64,000 bases of DNA, taken from assembly GCA_945878995.1 (NCBI GenBank), contig CAMCUN010000001.1, forward strand, positions 1 through 64,000, in the 5' to 3' direction. The stretch's first letter is position 1. Every line of letters begins with the position of its first letter. The stretch is from Polaromonas sp. YR568. GTDB lineage: Bacteria; Pseudomonadota; Gammaproteobacteria; Burkholderiales; Burkholderiaceae_C. The notes under the pieces are model-generated. The model worked only from the letters and a program-made list of their open reading frames with translations. It searched no databases and was not told the DNA's origin. The translations under genes were made by a program, and so were the position numbers. Positions 36,210-44,167 of the stretch are shown one piece after another.

Positions 36210-37214
36210 TCAATCGGCCTTGATCCTGGCCGCGCGAATCACTTCGCCCCAGCGCGTCCTTTCGCCTAGCAGGAATTCTTCGAAGGCGGCCGGCGGCATG
36301 GTGCGAAATGCCTCCACCCCGAGCTTGCGCAGAGCTGCCTGCGTATCGGGCGAGCCGAGCACCGCGGCCATGTCGCTGGCCAGGCGCTGAGTGATCGCCT
36401 CCGGCACGCCTGCAGGCGCCACCAGTCCGAACCAGTTGGCGAAATTCATGCTCGCATAGCCTTCCTCGCGCAAGGTCGGTACGTTCGGCATATCGAAGAA
36501 GCGGCCGCTGGTGGAGACGGCAATGACCTTGACCTTGCCACCGCGCATCAGGCTGACGGCGCTGCCCGCCGGCAGCATCTGCAAATCGGTGTGGCCGCCC
36601 AACAAGGAGTTCAGGGCGGGTGCTTGGCCCTGGAAAGGCACATGACGGACATCCAGCCCGGCGATGCCCTTCAAGGTCTCCATCGCGATCTGCGAGGTGC
36701 TGCCCAGGCCGGCTGACGAATAGGTGTACTTGCCTGGTTCCCGCTTGATCAGCTCGACCAACTCCTTGGTGGTGCTGGCCGGAAAATCAGGACGCACCAC
36801 CACCGCAAAGGGGTTGATTGCGAAGGGGGCAATGGCGACGAAGCTCTTTTGCGGGTCGTAGGGCAGATTGCTGCGCAGGTTCGCAGCGATGGCATGCGTC
36901 TCGGCGCTGGCCAGCAGCAGGGTGTAGCCATCGGCCGTCGCGCGCGAAACCGCCTCTGCGCCCAGGGTGCCTGCAGCACCGGCTCTGTTCTCCACCAGAA
37001 CCGGCGAGCCCATGCGCTCAGACATTTTTTGTGCGATCAGGCGACCCGCAGCGTCGGTGATCCCGCCGGCCGGCCAGGGCACCACCAGCTTGATCGGCCG
37101 ATCTGGATAGCCCTGGGCATGCACACCCACTGTGGCTGCAATGGCGATGACAGGCACCAGCATCTGCAAGATCAGGCGACGCATGGACAGCGATTTCGGA
37201 AGGCTTTGGCGCAT
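36210..37214 (-). CDS. Bug-family periplasmic solute receptor
   Basis: The 334-residue precursor has a long signal region (MRQSLPKSLSMRRLILQMLV, cut near VHAQ) and mature start GYPDRPIKLVVPWPAGG. AGGAG just upstream supports ATG 37214 over an earlier in-frame codon at 37268. Family blocks are VENRAGAAGTLGAEAVSRA and LVAPAGVPEAITQRL. It lies 54 nt after a chimeric Bug remnant, its probable former neighbour. The ligand is unknown. Confidence 0.92.
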   Translation of the reverse strand: MRQSLPKSLSMRRLILQMLVPVIAIAATVGVHAQGYPDRPIKLVVPWPAGGITDAAGRLIAQKMSERMGSPVLVENRAGAAGTLGAEAVSRATADGYTLLLASAETHAIAANLRSNLPYDPQKSFVAIAPFAINPFAVVVRPDFPASTTKELVELIKREPGKYTYSSAGLGSTSQIAMETLKGIAGLDVRHVPFQGQAPALNSLLGGHTDLQMLPAGSAVSLMRGGKVKVIAVSTSGRFFDMPNVPTLREEGYASMNFANWFGLVAPAGVPEAITQRLASDMAAVLGSPDTQAALRKLGVEAFRTMPPAAFEEFLLGERTRWGEVIRAARIKAD

Positions 37215-37268
37215 TTTTTTCTCCTGGCAAAAACAAAAGCGAGTAGGCTCGCGATCGATGATGGTCAA

Positions 37269-37643
37269 TCAGTTGAGGTCAATTTTGGCGTTGGCCACCG
37301 TGCCACTCCAGCGTGCGAGCTCGTCCGAGATGAAGCGCACAAAGCCTGTGGGCGAGTGCGTGATCAGGTCGACGCCGCGTGCGCGGAAAGTGCTCTGCAG
37401 TTCCGCGCTGGCCAGTGCCGCATCCAGCGCTGATGACAGCTTGGCCACCACCGACTCTGGGGTCTTCGCCGGCGCAACGATGCCGAACCAGTTGGCCACC
37501 TCCGGCATCAAGGGTGTTCGGGCCGATGTCATCGCGCCGAGAACGGCAATCTTGCGAATCGGGCAGGGAAACCAGGCCCGCAGCTCGGGCTCCAGGGTGG
37601 TGTTGGTGGCCGGCATGACCAGCCCGACAGTGATATCAGCCAT
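37269..37643 (-). pseudogene. Chimeric remnant: Asp/Glu-racemase N-terminus joined to a Bug C-terminus
   Basis: The 124-codon frame starts ADITVGLVMPATNTTLEPEL, the N-terminus of maleate-isomerase/arylmalonate-decarboxylase-type proteins. It then continues NWFGIVAPAKTPESVVAKLS to the stop, the end of a Bug receptor. The Bug part also lacks the usual PTVAEAG stretch. Upstream is a full Asp/Glu-racemase-family gene and downstream a full Bug gene, so an internal deletion between a second pair of these genes explains it. A short hybrid protein could still be made, but it lacks both active domains. Confidence 0.75.
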
Positions 37644-37663
37644 GGTTCTGGATTCCTGGTGAG

Positions 37664-38437
37664 TTAGATCTCGAGCAGGCGGCCGTAGCCGGCGACCGGC
37701 GCTTTGATGCGCGCCTCGCGCAGGGCCTGCCACATCATGCATCCCGCACTGGAGATGGCAGGCTTGCCAAGGTCAGCTTCCAAAGAGCCGAGCACCGACA
37801 GCGTGGGCAGCCCAACACCGCTGATGAACACCGCCTGCGCCTCGGGGCAGTCCACCTGCCGGCCCAGGTGGTAAACACGCTCTTCGGTCTCCTCGAAGAT
37901 GCTCCTGACCTCGGGCAGCCATTTCATGTCGGCGACCCGCAGCCCATGGCTTTGCAGCACCTCGCGGCTCTTGCGGCTGAGTGCTTCGTCGTAGGCGGTT
38001 CCGACCGCGATGGAATTGACGCCGAGTGCATTGCAGGCGGCCACCACGCTGCCAAAGGTGGTGATAAAGGGAATCCCGATCCGGTCCTGAATGCGGGCTA
38101 CCAGCTCAGCCTCGCGCTCCTTGCCCAGGTAGTAACTGGTGGCAGTGTGCGCCAGCACCATGACGTCGGGCTTGACGCTGGCGAGCATCTCCACCACTTC
38201 ATCGAGGTGCTCAATATGGCTGGCCGCCCGCTTGAGCAGGGTCTCCAGCGTGCCCACCGGGCCGCGTGCGACCAAGCGGCCAAAGTGGACCGACACCCCT
38301 TCAGGCGCCAGCTCCACCATCTCGCGCTCCACCGTGGGCGTGGCCGGGGGAATCAGAAAGCCGATGCGCGCGCGCCAACCGGCGGTCTTGGCGTAGCCGA
38401 ACCGGGGATTGGCCTGAGCCTGAGGCTTGTTCTCCAT
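37664..38437 (-). CDS. Asp/Glu racemase / maleate isomerase / arylmalonate decarboxylase family protein
   Basis: The 257-residue protein starts at ATG 38437 (MENKPQ). The superfamily pattern is RIGFLIPPATPTVEREMVEL, GIPFITTFGSVVAACNALGV and a final RIKAPVAGYGRLLEI. These enzymes use two Cys (or one) for proton transfer or isomerisation. Here the first site reads LAHTATSYY (near 96-103) and the second ISGVGLPTL (Gly207), so both expected cysteines are missing; a Cys at 233 in SSAGCMMW is at a different place. The reaction is unknown. It is separated from the big upstream operon by about 156 bp. Confidence 0.75.
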   Translation of the reverse strand: MENKPQAQANPRFGYAKTAGWRARIGFLIPPATPTVEREMVELAPEGVSVHFGRLVARGPVGTLETLLKRAASHIEHLDEVVEMLASVKPDVMVLAHTATSYYLGKEREAELVARIQDRIGIPFITTFGSVVAACNALGVNSIAVGTAYDEALSRKSREVLQSHGLRVADMKWLPEVRSIFEETEERVYHLGRQVDCPEAQAVFISGVGLPTLSVLGSLEADLGKPAISSAGCMMWQALREARIKAPVAGYGRLLEI

Positions 38438-38593
38438 GGTGTACTTTTCTGCCCACGGGCGTGACACGTTTCAAAACAGTTTAGGACACGATGGCCGGTA
38501 AGCGTGCGATCGCCCCATCACGCTGCCGCCCGCTCACCATTGCAAGCGGTCTTTTTTGAATCACCTGCGCCTACAGCGGCCGATGACAGCGCC

Positions 38594-39013
38594 TCACACA
38601 GATTCATTGAGCTGCTCGTGCGGCACAAAGACAGGCACGTTCTGGCCAGACGCGCTGGCCGAAAAACTCACCTGCACCCGCATGCCTATGTGCACCGCGT
38701 CCCAGTCGCTGGCCTGAAGGTGGGTCATCAGCATCACGCCCTCGTCCAGCCGCACATAGGCCATCAGGTAGGGGATCTCCACGCCGCGCAGCATGCGCGT
38801 GAACGAATACACCTCCCCCAGGCCGGTACTGGGCCGCCAAGTGGTCTGCTCGCTGCCGCAGTGCGGGCAGTAGGGGCGCGGGTAATGGTGGAAGCGATCG
38901 CAGGCGCTGCAGTGCTTGAGCATCAGCCGGCCTTGCTGCGCCTCTTGCCAGAAGGTGCGGTTCTCCGGGTTTTGCAAGGGGTCCTGGAAGACCCAAGTGG
39001 CGGCTGCGTTCAT
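38594..39013 (-). CDS. DUF35 OB-fold zinc-ribbon protein (ChsH2-type)
   Basis: The 139-residue protein has a rubredoxin-like zinc ribbon C35-x2-C38 and C49-x2-C52, followed by an OB-fold (GEVYSFTRML...AYVRLDEG). DUF35 proteins pair with thiolase-like proteins, for example in steroid side-chain aldolases and in 3-hydroxy-3-methylglutaryl-CoA synthesis of archaea. The thiolase-like gene ends 1 nt upstream. This is the last gene of the 19-gene operon. Confidence 0.85.
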   Translation of the reverse strand: MNAAATWVFQDPLQNPENRTFWQEAQQGRLMLKHCSACDRFHHYPRPYCPHCGSEQTTWRPSTGLGEVYSFTRMLRGVEIPYLMAYVRLDEGVMLMTHLQASDWDAVHIGMRVQVSFSASASGQNVPVFVPHEQLNESV

Positions 39014-39014
39014 C

Positions 39015-40181
39015 TCAATGCCTTTGCATGATCAAGGTGGCCGCGCCATGGCGCGCGCCCAGCAGGCCGCCTATGCCGTTGGCGAGCGCTAACTCCAGGT
39101 TGGGCACTTGGACCTGGGGATGGGCCTGGCCGCGCAACTGGCGCACGGCCTCGATGACCTTGGTCATGCCGCCGCGGTTGGCCGGGTGGTTGTTGCACAG
39201 GCCGCCGCCGTCGGTGTTGACCGCCAGCCGGCCCTGGCCGGCAATCAGCTGGCCATCGGCCACAAAACGCCCGCCCTGGCCCTTGGCGCAAAAGCCCAGG
39301 TCTTCGAGTTGCATCAGCACCGTGATGGTGAAGCTGTCGTAGATGGAGGCATATCGGATGTCGGCTGGTGTGAGGCCGGCCTGCTCAAAGGCGCGCGGGC
39401 CTGTCCAGGCCGTGGCCGAGTGGGTGATGTCCATGTCCCCGCCAGACTGGCCCTTGACCGAGGCCGACATGGCGCGCACCTGCACACGCGGCTGCTTCAA
39501 GCCCTTGGCCAGGTCCGGGTGCACCAGCACCACCGCGCCGCCGCCGTCGGTGACCACGCAGCAGTCGGCCCGGCGCAGCGGGTCGGCCACGCGCGGGGAG
39601 GCCAGCACGTCGTCCACTGTCATCACCTGGCGCAGCAGCGCGTTCGGGTTGTGCTGCGCATGGTGCGACATGGCCACCTTGATCCAGGCCAACTGCTCCG
39701 AGGTGGTGCCAAATTCGTGCATGTGGCGCATGGCGCACATGGCATAGCTGTTGAGCGGCGTGGGCAGGTAGTGGCGCTCGAACTCCACGTCGGGCGCGGT
39801 GTCGCCAAAGTTGCGCGGCTTGGCGCCGCTCGATCCTTCGGATTTGGGCCGCCCGGCCAGGGTGATCAGCGCCACCTTGCAGCGCCCGTCGGCAATGGCC
39901 TGCGCCGCCTCGCCCACATGCGAGAGGTAGGACGCGCCGCCGAGCTCGGTGGTCTGCACCACCTGCAAGCGCTTGAGACCCAGGTAATCAATGAGGGACG
40001 TGGGGCCCAGGCCGGGCGCATCGCCAGCACAGAAATACGCGTCGACATCGTCCAGCGTCAAACCCGCATCGCGCAGGGCGCCGTGGGCCACGTCGGCATG
40101 CAAGCGCGCCACCGAATGGTCGGGCGCCACACGCAGCGGGTGCTCGTAAATGCCGACAATGCAGGCTTTGACTTGTGCCAT
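39015..40181 (-). CDS. Thiolase-like protein (lipid-transfer/Ltp2 type)
   Basis: The 388-residue thiolase-fold protein has TELGGASYLSHVGEAAQAIADG at the position of the nucleophile region, where a thiolase Cys would be expected in the GGAS site (81-84). The later motif reads GGLCNNHPANRGG rather than the usual GHP. This loss is typical of Ltp2-like proteins that act with a DUF35 partner as acyl-CoA retro-aldolases. Here the partner is encoded 1 nt downstream. A carbon-carbon bond cleavage role in the pathway is inferred. Confidence 0.8.
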   Translation of the reverse strand: MAQVKACIVGIYEHPLRVAPDHSVARLHADVAHGALRDAGLTLDDVDAYFCAGDAPGLGPTSLIDYLGLKRLQVVQTTELGGASYLSHVGEAAQAIADGRCKVALITLAGRPKSEGSSGAKPRNFGDTAPDVEFERHYLPTPLNSYAMCAMRHMHEFGTTSEQLAWIKVAMSHHAQHNPNALLRQVMTVDDVLASPRVADPLRRADCCVVTDGGGAVVLVHPDLAKGLKQPRVQVRAMSASVKGQSGGDMDITHSATAWTGPRAFEQAGLTPADIRYASIYDSFTITVLMQLEDLGFCAKGQGGRFVADGQLIAGQGRLAVNTDGGGLCNNHPANRGGMTKVIEAVRQLRGQAHPQVQVPNLELALANGIGGLLGARHGAATLIMQRH

Positions 40182-40187
40182 GGTTCT

Positions 40188-40988
40188 TCAGCCCTGGGTG
40201 GTTGATTCGGCAAGCAGGCTTTGCGCCAGCAGCCACACCGGTCTGTCCACCAGCTTGCCGTCTACTGCAATGGCTCCCAGGCCATGGGCCTGGACCTGCT
40301 CCACCACGCGCTGCGCCCATTGCAGCTCGGCGGGGCTGGGGGCAAAACCCTGGTTCACGCCAATCACTTGCCGGGGGTGTATGCACAACTTGGCGCCCAT
40401 GCCCAAGCGGCGCGAGCGCGCCACGTCCGTGGCCAGGGCTTGGTCGTCGGCAAAGGCCAGCGTGACGCCGTCCACAGGCGCGCGCACGCCGGCCAGGCGA
40501 GAGACCAGCACCAGGTGGAGGCGCACCGCGTCCAGCTCGGCCCCGTCGCTGCCCATGCCGGCGTCTGAGGCAAAGTCCACCGAGCCGAAGATCAGCCGGT
40601 CGACCTGGGGTGCGCTGGCCATCTCGCGCGCACGGTCCCAGCCAAACACGCTCTCCACAATGGGCAGCAGCCGCTGCTCGGGACGAAGTTGTTTGGCCAG
40701 CTGGATCAGCACCTCGGGCTCTTGCGCCTTGGGCACCACCAGGCCGCGCACCCCTGGGTGGCTCAGCAAGGTCAGGTCGCCTTCGAACCAGGGCGTGCCG
40801 TAGGCATTGCAGCGAAGGTAGACCGGCTTGTCAGCATGCAGCCATTGCGCCACGCTGGCACGGGCGGCTTCCTTGGATTCGGGGGCGACTGCGTCTTCCA
40901 GGTCGACGATCACCGCATGCGCGCCGCTGGCCAGGGCCTTGTCCAGGCGCTCGCTGCGGTCACCGGGGACGAACAGATAACTTTTCAT
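40188..40988 (-). CDS. CitE-like beta-hydroxyacyl-CoA lyase (HpcH/HpaI aldolase family)
   Basis: The 266-residue TIM-barrel protein has VDLEDAVAPESK (near 27-38), PVYLRCNAYGTPW, the metal ligands in PIVESVFG and FGSVDFASDAG, and LCIHPRQ. The family includes malyl-CoA, citramalyl-CoA and methylmalyl-CoA lyases. With the CaiB CoA-transferase and MaoC-type hydratase of this operon it could cleave a branched 3-hydroxy-acyl-CoA, as in itaconate or mesaconate degradation. It follows the CaiB gene by 3 nt. Confidence 0.85.
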   Translation of the reverse strand: MKSYLFVPGDRSERLDKALASGAHAVIVDLEDAVAPESKEAARASVAQWLHADKPVYLRCNAYGTPWFEGDLTLLSHPGVRGLVVPKAQEPEVLIQLAKQLRPEQRLLPIVESVFGWDRAREMASAPQVDRLIFGSVDFASDAGMGSDGAELDAVRLHLVLVSRLAGVRAPVDGVTLAFADDQALATDVARSRRLGMGAKLCIHPRQVIGVNQGFAPSPAELQWAQRVVEQVQAHGLGAIAVDGKLVDRPVWLLAQSLLAESTTQG

Positions 40989-40991
40989 GGG

Positions 40992-42197
40992 TCAGATCAC
41001 TGCGAGTTCGCGCAGCTTGGCAATTTGTTCAGCGGAAAAGCCCGCCTCTTGCAGCACCTCCTCGGTGTGCTGCCCCAGGGCCGGGGCGGCCACCGCCGGC
41101 ATGGGCCCGGCTGTGATGGGGCTGGACAGGGTGCGGATGGGGCCATGCGCATGGTCCATCTGCACCACCATGCCCATCTCGCGGGCAAAGTCGCTGTCCA
41201 GGGCCTGCGCCACATCGTTGACGGCGGACGCCGGCACTTGGCCGGCAAACAGCGCCAACCAATGCGCGGTTTTGGCTTGCTGCAAGACCTCGTCGAGCGC
41301 CAGGTTGAGCTCGATGCGGTGCTTGAGGCGCGCCGCAAAGCTGCCAAAGCGCTCGTCGCTGATCCATTCGGGCCGGCCTATCTTTTGGCAGAGCACGCCC
41401 CAGAATTTTTCCTTGTTGCACATCAAGAAGATCCAGCCGTCCTGCGTGCGGTATAGCTCGCTGGGCACCAGCGAGGGGTGGCCCGAGCGGGCCTGGCGGC
41501 CGGTGACCACGCCTTTGTTGAGGTACCAGGTGGCCAGGTAGGTCAGGTTGTACATGGCCACGCTGTACAAGCTGACATCGATGTCGCGGCCCACGCCGCT
41601 TTGGCGTGCCGACAGCACACCGGCCAGCATGGCCAATGCAGCCGTGGTGCCTGTCATGTAGTCGACGATGGACAAGCCTGCGCGGGTGGGCACGCCCTCG
41701 GGCTCGCCAGTCAGCGACAAATAGCCGGCTTCGGCCTGCAACAGGTAGTCGTAGCCCGGCCAGTTGGCCCGCGAGCCGGTGCGGCCATAGGCCGAGAGGT
41801 GGGCGCAGACCAGGGACGGCTTGACGGCGCCCAGTGTGGCGTGCGTGAGCCCGAGCTTGACAGGCAGGTCGCCGCGCAGGTTGTTGAACACCACATCGGC
41901 CTCGCTGGCGAGCCGGTGCAGCACCTCTTGCCCCTGCGCCTGCTTGAGGTCCAGGGTGAGGCTTTTTTTGTTGCGGTTGAAGCTTTGGTAGAAGTGGCTG
42001 TCGCCAGGCCCGAAAAAGTGCGGGCCCACCATGCGGCCCACGTCGCCGCCTTCCTTGCGGTTTTCAATCTTGATGACCTCGGCACCGAGGTCGGCCAGGT
42101 ACTGGGTGCCGAAAGGGCCGGCGCCGTATTGTTCGACAGACAGGATGCGCAGGCCCTGCAGCAAGGGCGGCGTTGGGGGTGAAGGCGGGAGCGTCAT
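40992..42197 (-). CDS. CaiB/BaiF family (class III) CoA-transferase
   Basis: The 401-residue protein starts LLQGLRILSVEQYGAGPFGT and continues YLADLGAEVIKIENRKEGGD, with SFNRNKKSLTLDLKQAQG and a GYDYLLQAEAGYLSLTGEP block, all typical of class III CoA-transferases. It moves CoA between acids, probably loading the pathway acid or recycling CoA to a product such as succinate or mesaconate. It lies between PrpD and the CitE-like lyase. Confidence 0.9.
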   Translation of the reverse strand: MTLPPSPPTPPLLQGLRILSVEQYGAGPFGTQYLADLGAEVIKIENRKEGGDVGRMVGPHFFGPGDSHFYQSFNRNKKSLTLDLKQAQGQEVLHRLASEADVVFNNLRGDLPVKLGLTHATLGAVKPSLVCAHLSAYGRTGSRANWPGYDYLLQAEAGYLSLTGEPEGVPTRAGLSIVDYMTGTTAALAMLAGVLSARQSGVGRDIDVSLYSVAMYNLTYLATWYLNKGVVTGRQARSGHPSLVPSELYRTQDGWIFLMCNKEKFWGVLCQKIGRPEWISDERFGSFAARLKHRIELNLALDEVLQQAKTAHWLALFAGQVPASAVNDVAQALDSDFAREMGMVVQMDHAHGPIRTLSSPITAGPMPAVAAPALGQHTEEVLQEAGFSAEQIAKLRELAVI

Positions 42198-42220
42198 TGG
42201 GCGGTGGTCCTTGTGTGTCT

Positions 42221-43618
42221 TCAGGCCGGCTCGCGGGCGAACTCGCGGGCCAGGTCGCAGGCGCTGCGCTGCGGCAGGTCCATCAGCGTCTGCCGCAGGG
42301 CCTGGGCGGCAGAGGTGGGCCAGGCCAGGCCAGCGTTGTCCATGTATTTGGCCACGATGTCGGCGTGGGCGATAGGGCGGCCGGGCGCCCCGCGGTTGAT
42401 GGGCTCTTGGTGCGAGACCTGGCGCCCGTCGGTGAAATGCAGCACCACCTCGCCGGGAAAGTAGCGCGGGTAGTCGGCCTGCGGGTCCACCTCGTAGCGC
42501 ACCAGGTCTGCAAAGGCCAGCGTGGCCGCGTCTTGCATGGCGCTGGCATCGAGTGCCTCCAGGCCGAACTTGCCGTGCCGCAGCGCCGTAGCAATGCCGT
42601 ACTGCACGCTGAACTGGGCTTCATAGGCATTCGAGGGCCGGCGTTTTTGCGACACCGGCTCGCAGACCACGGGCACAAAACCGGGGGCCACGCGCGCCAC
42701 AATGTGCGAGAGCTCGCCTTGTGCCAGCGCGGGCCGCAGCGCCACGGCGGCGTCAATGCAGGCGTGCACGAAATGGCAGGCGGGAATGGGCTTGACCGCC
42801 ACGCGCATCAGCTCCCAGACTTGGCCCAGGCCCTGGGTGGCCAGGCTCAGCTGGCAATCGGCCAGCGCCGGGCCCAGGTGGCTGGCGTAGAGGCCGTACT
42901 GGCCCTCGTAGGCCGTCGAGGGCCCGCTCATGCCGCGCCTGGCCAAGGCCACAGCCGCGATCGCGCTGGAAGCCGCCCAGCCCGGGTGCAGGCGCTTGGT
43001 CCCCGCGCCCTCCTTGAGGAACTCGAGCGTGCCGGCGGCCATGGACAGGGCAATGCCCTGGGCCTGCACCGTCTGCGCGGCATCCAGCCCCCAGAGGCGG
43101 GCGGCAGCCACCACGCAGCCAAAAATGCCGGCCACGGCGGTGGGGTGAAAGCCGGCCTTGTGGAAAACGCCACCGGCCACCAAGCCGACCCTGCAGGCCA
43201 CCTCCATGCCGGCCACATAGGCCAGCAGCAGGTCGGTGCCCGAGCGCTTTTCCTGGCAGGCCACGCTGAAGGATGCCGCCCACACCGAGGCGGTGGCATG
43301 CACCACGCTGCCGGGGTGGGTGTCGTCGTAGTCCAGACCGTGGATCAGCAGGCCATTGACCAAGGCCGCATCGCGCGCGGGCAGGAGCGCACCCATGCCC
43401 ATCACCGGCACTGGCCCCGCATGGCCAGCCAGGTCTTGGGCGGCCAGCAAGGTTTGCTGGGCAAAGGGGTAGCGGCTGGAGGCCAGGGCAATGCCCAGGG
43501 CGTCGAGCACCAGGTGCTGCGCCTGCAGCACCACTTCGCTGGGCAGGTCCCGCCACTGCAGGCCAAGGCCCCAGCGGGCATAGTGCGCGGCAATCGTCGG
43601 TGGGTCGCAGGCTTGCAT
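42221..43618 (-). CDS. MmgE/PrpD family protein
   Basis: This 465-residue member of the 2-methylcitrate dehydratase/cis-aconitate decarboxylase superfamily has the LIHGLDYDDTHPGSVVHATA motif, typical of the active-site region, and the AVKPIPACHFVHACIDAAV stretch. It is the second MmgE/PrpD of the window (the first at 9192) and differs clearly. It may dehydrate a hydroxy-polycarboxylate or decarboxylate one. The gene lies 12 nt after the MaoC hydratase. Confidence 0.85.
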   Translation of the reverse strand: MQACDPPTIAAHYARWGLGLQWRDLPSEVVLQAQHLVLDALGIALASSRYPFAQQTLLAAQDLAGHAGPVPVMGMGALLPARDAALVNGLLIHGLDYDDTHPGSVVHATASVWAASFSVACQEKRSGTDLLLAYVAGMEVACRVGLVAGGVFHKAGFHPTAVAGIFGCVVAAARLWGLDAAQTVQAQGIALSMAAGTLEFLKEGAGTKRLHPGWAASSAIAAVALARRGMSGPSTAYEGQYGLYASHLGPALADCQLSLATQGLGQVWELMRVAVKPIPACHFVHACIDAAVALRPALAQGELSHIVARVAPGFVPVVCEPVSQKRRPSNAYEAQFSVQYGIATALRHGKFGLEALDASAMQDAATLAFADLVRYEVDPQADYPRYFPGEVVLHFTDGRQVSHQEPINRGAPGRPIAHADIVAKYMDNAGLAWPTSAAQALRQTLMDLPQRSACDLAREFAREPA

Positions 43619-43630
43619 GGCTTGGCTGGC

Positions 43631-44134
43631 TCAGTCGTCGACCGCGTGGCCTCGGCAGGCCACCAAGAAGGTGCGCTCAAACGACATGATCTCCAGCCCG
43701 TCCTGGTTGATGCCGCGGGTGCGCACGGTGACGATGCCCTGGGTCGGGCGCGACTTGGACTGGCGCTTGTCCAGCACTTGGGTTTCGGCGTAAAGCGTGT
43801 CGCCCGCAAAGACAGGGCCGCTGAGCTGGATGTCCTTCCAGCCCAGGTTGGCAATGGCCTTGGCGCTCACGTCGTTGACGGTCATGCCCACGACTACCGC
43901 CAGCGACAGCGGGCTGCTGATGAGCAGGCGGCCAAACTCGCTCTTTTTGGCAAACTCCATGTCGCAGTGCATGGGGTGCTGGTTCATGGTCAGCAGCGAG
44001 AACGAAATATTGTCATGGTCGGTCAAAGTCCGGCCGGGTCGGTGCTCGTAGACATCGTTGATCTGGAAGTCTTCAAAGTAGCGGCCATACGAGGCGCGGT
44101 AGCGTTGGGGTCCGATTTCGCGTGCGGTGATCAT
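43631..44134 (-). CDS. MaoC-family hydratase, mesaconyl/itaconyl-CoA hydratase type
   Basis: The 167-residue hotdog protein has the segment YFEDFQINDVYEHRPGRTLT, then TDHDNISFSLLTMNQHPMHCD with the N-x-x-P-x-H-x-D hydratase motif, and EFGRLLISSPLSLAVVVG. This matches the MaoC subgroup that includes mesaconyl-C4-CoA and itaconyl-CoA hydratases. Together with CaiB and CitE-like genes downstream it suggests a transferase-hydratase-lyase module. The exact substrate is unproven. Confidence 0.82.
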   Translation of the reverse strand: MITAREIGPQRYRASYGRYFEDFQINDVYEHRPGRTLTDHDNISFSLLTMNQHPMHCDMEFAKKSEFGRLLISSPLSLAVVVGMTVNDVSAKAIANLGWKDIQLSGPVFAGDTLYAETQVLDKRQSKSRPTQGIVTVRTRGINQDGLEIMSFERTFLVACRGHAVDD

Positions 44135-44167
44135 GGGTTGTCTCCGGTGGATATTGATGACAAGGCT

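Noticed and set aside
38460-38468. Palindrome CGTGACACG upstream of the racemase-family gene
   Set aside because: Only nine bases, no second copy in a promoter, and easily found by chance at this base composition.
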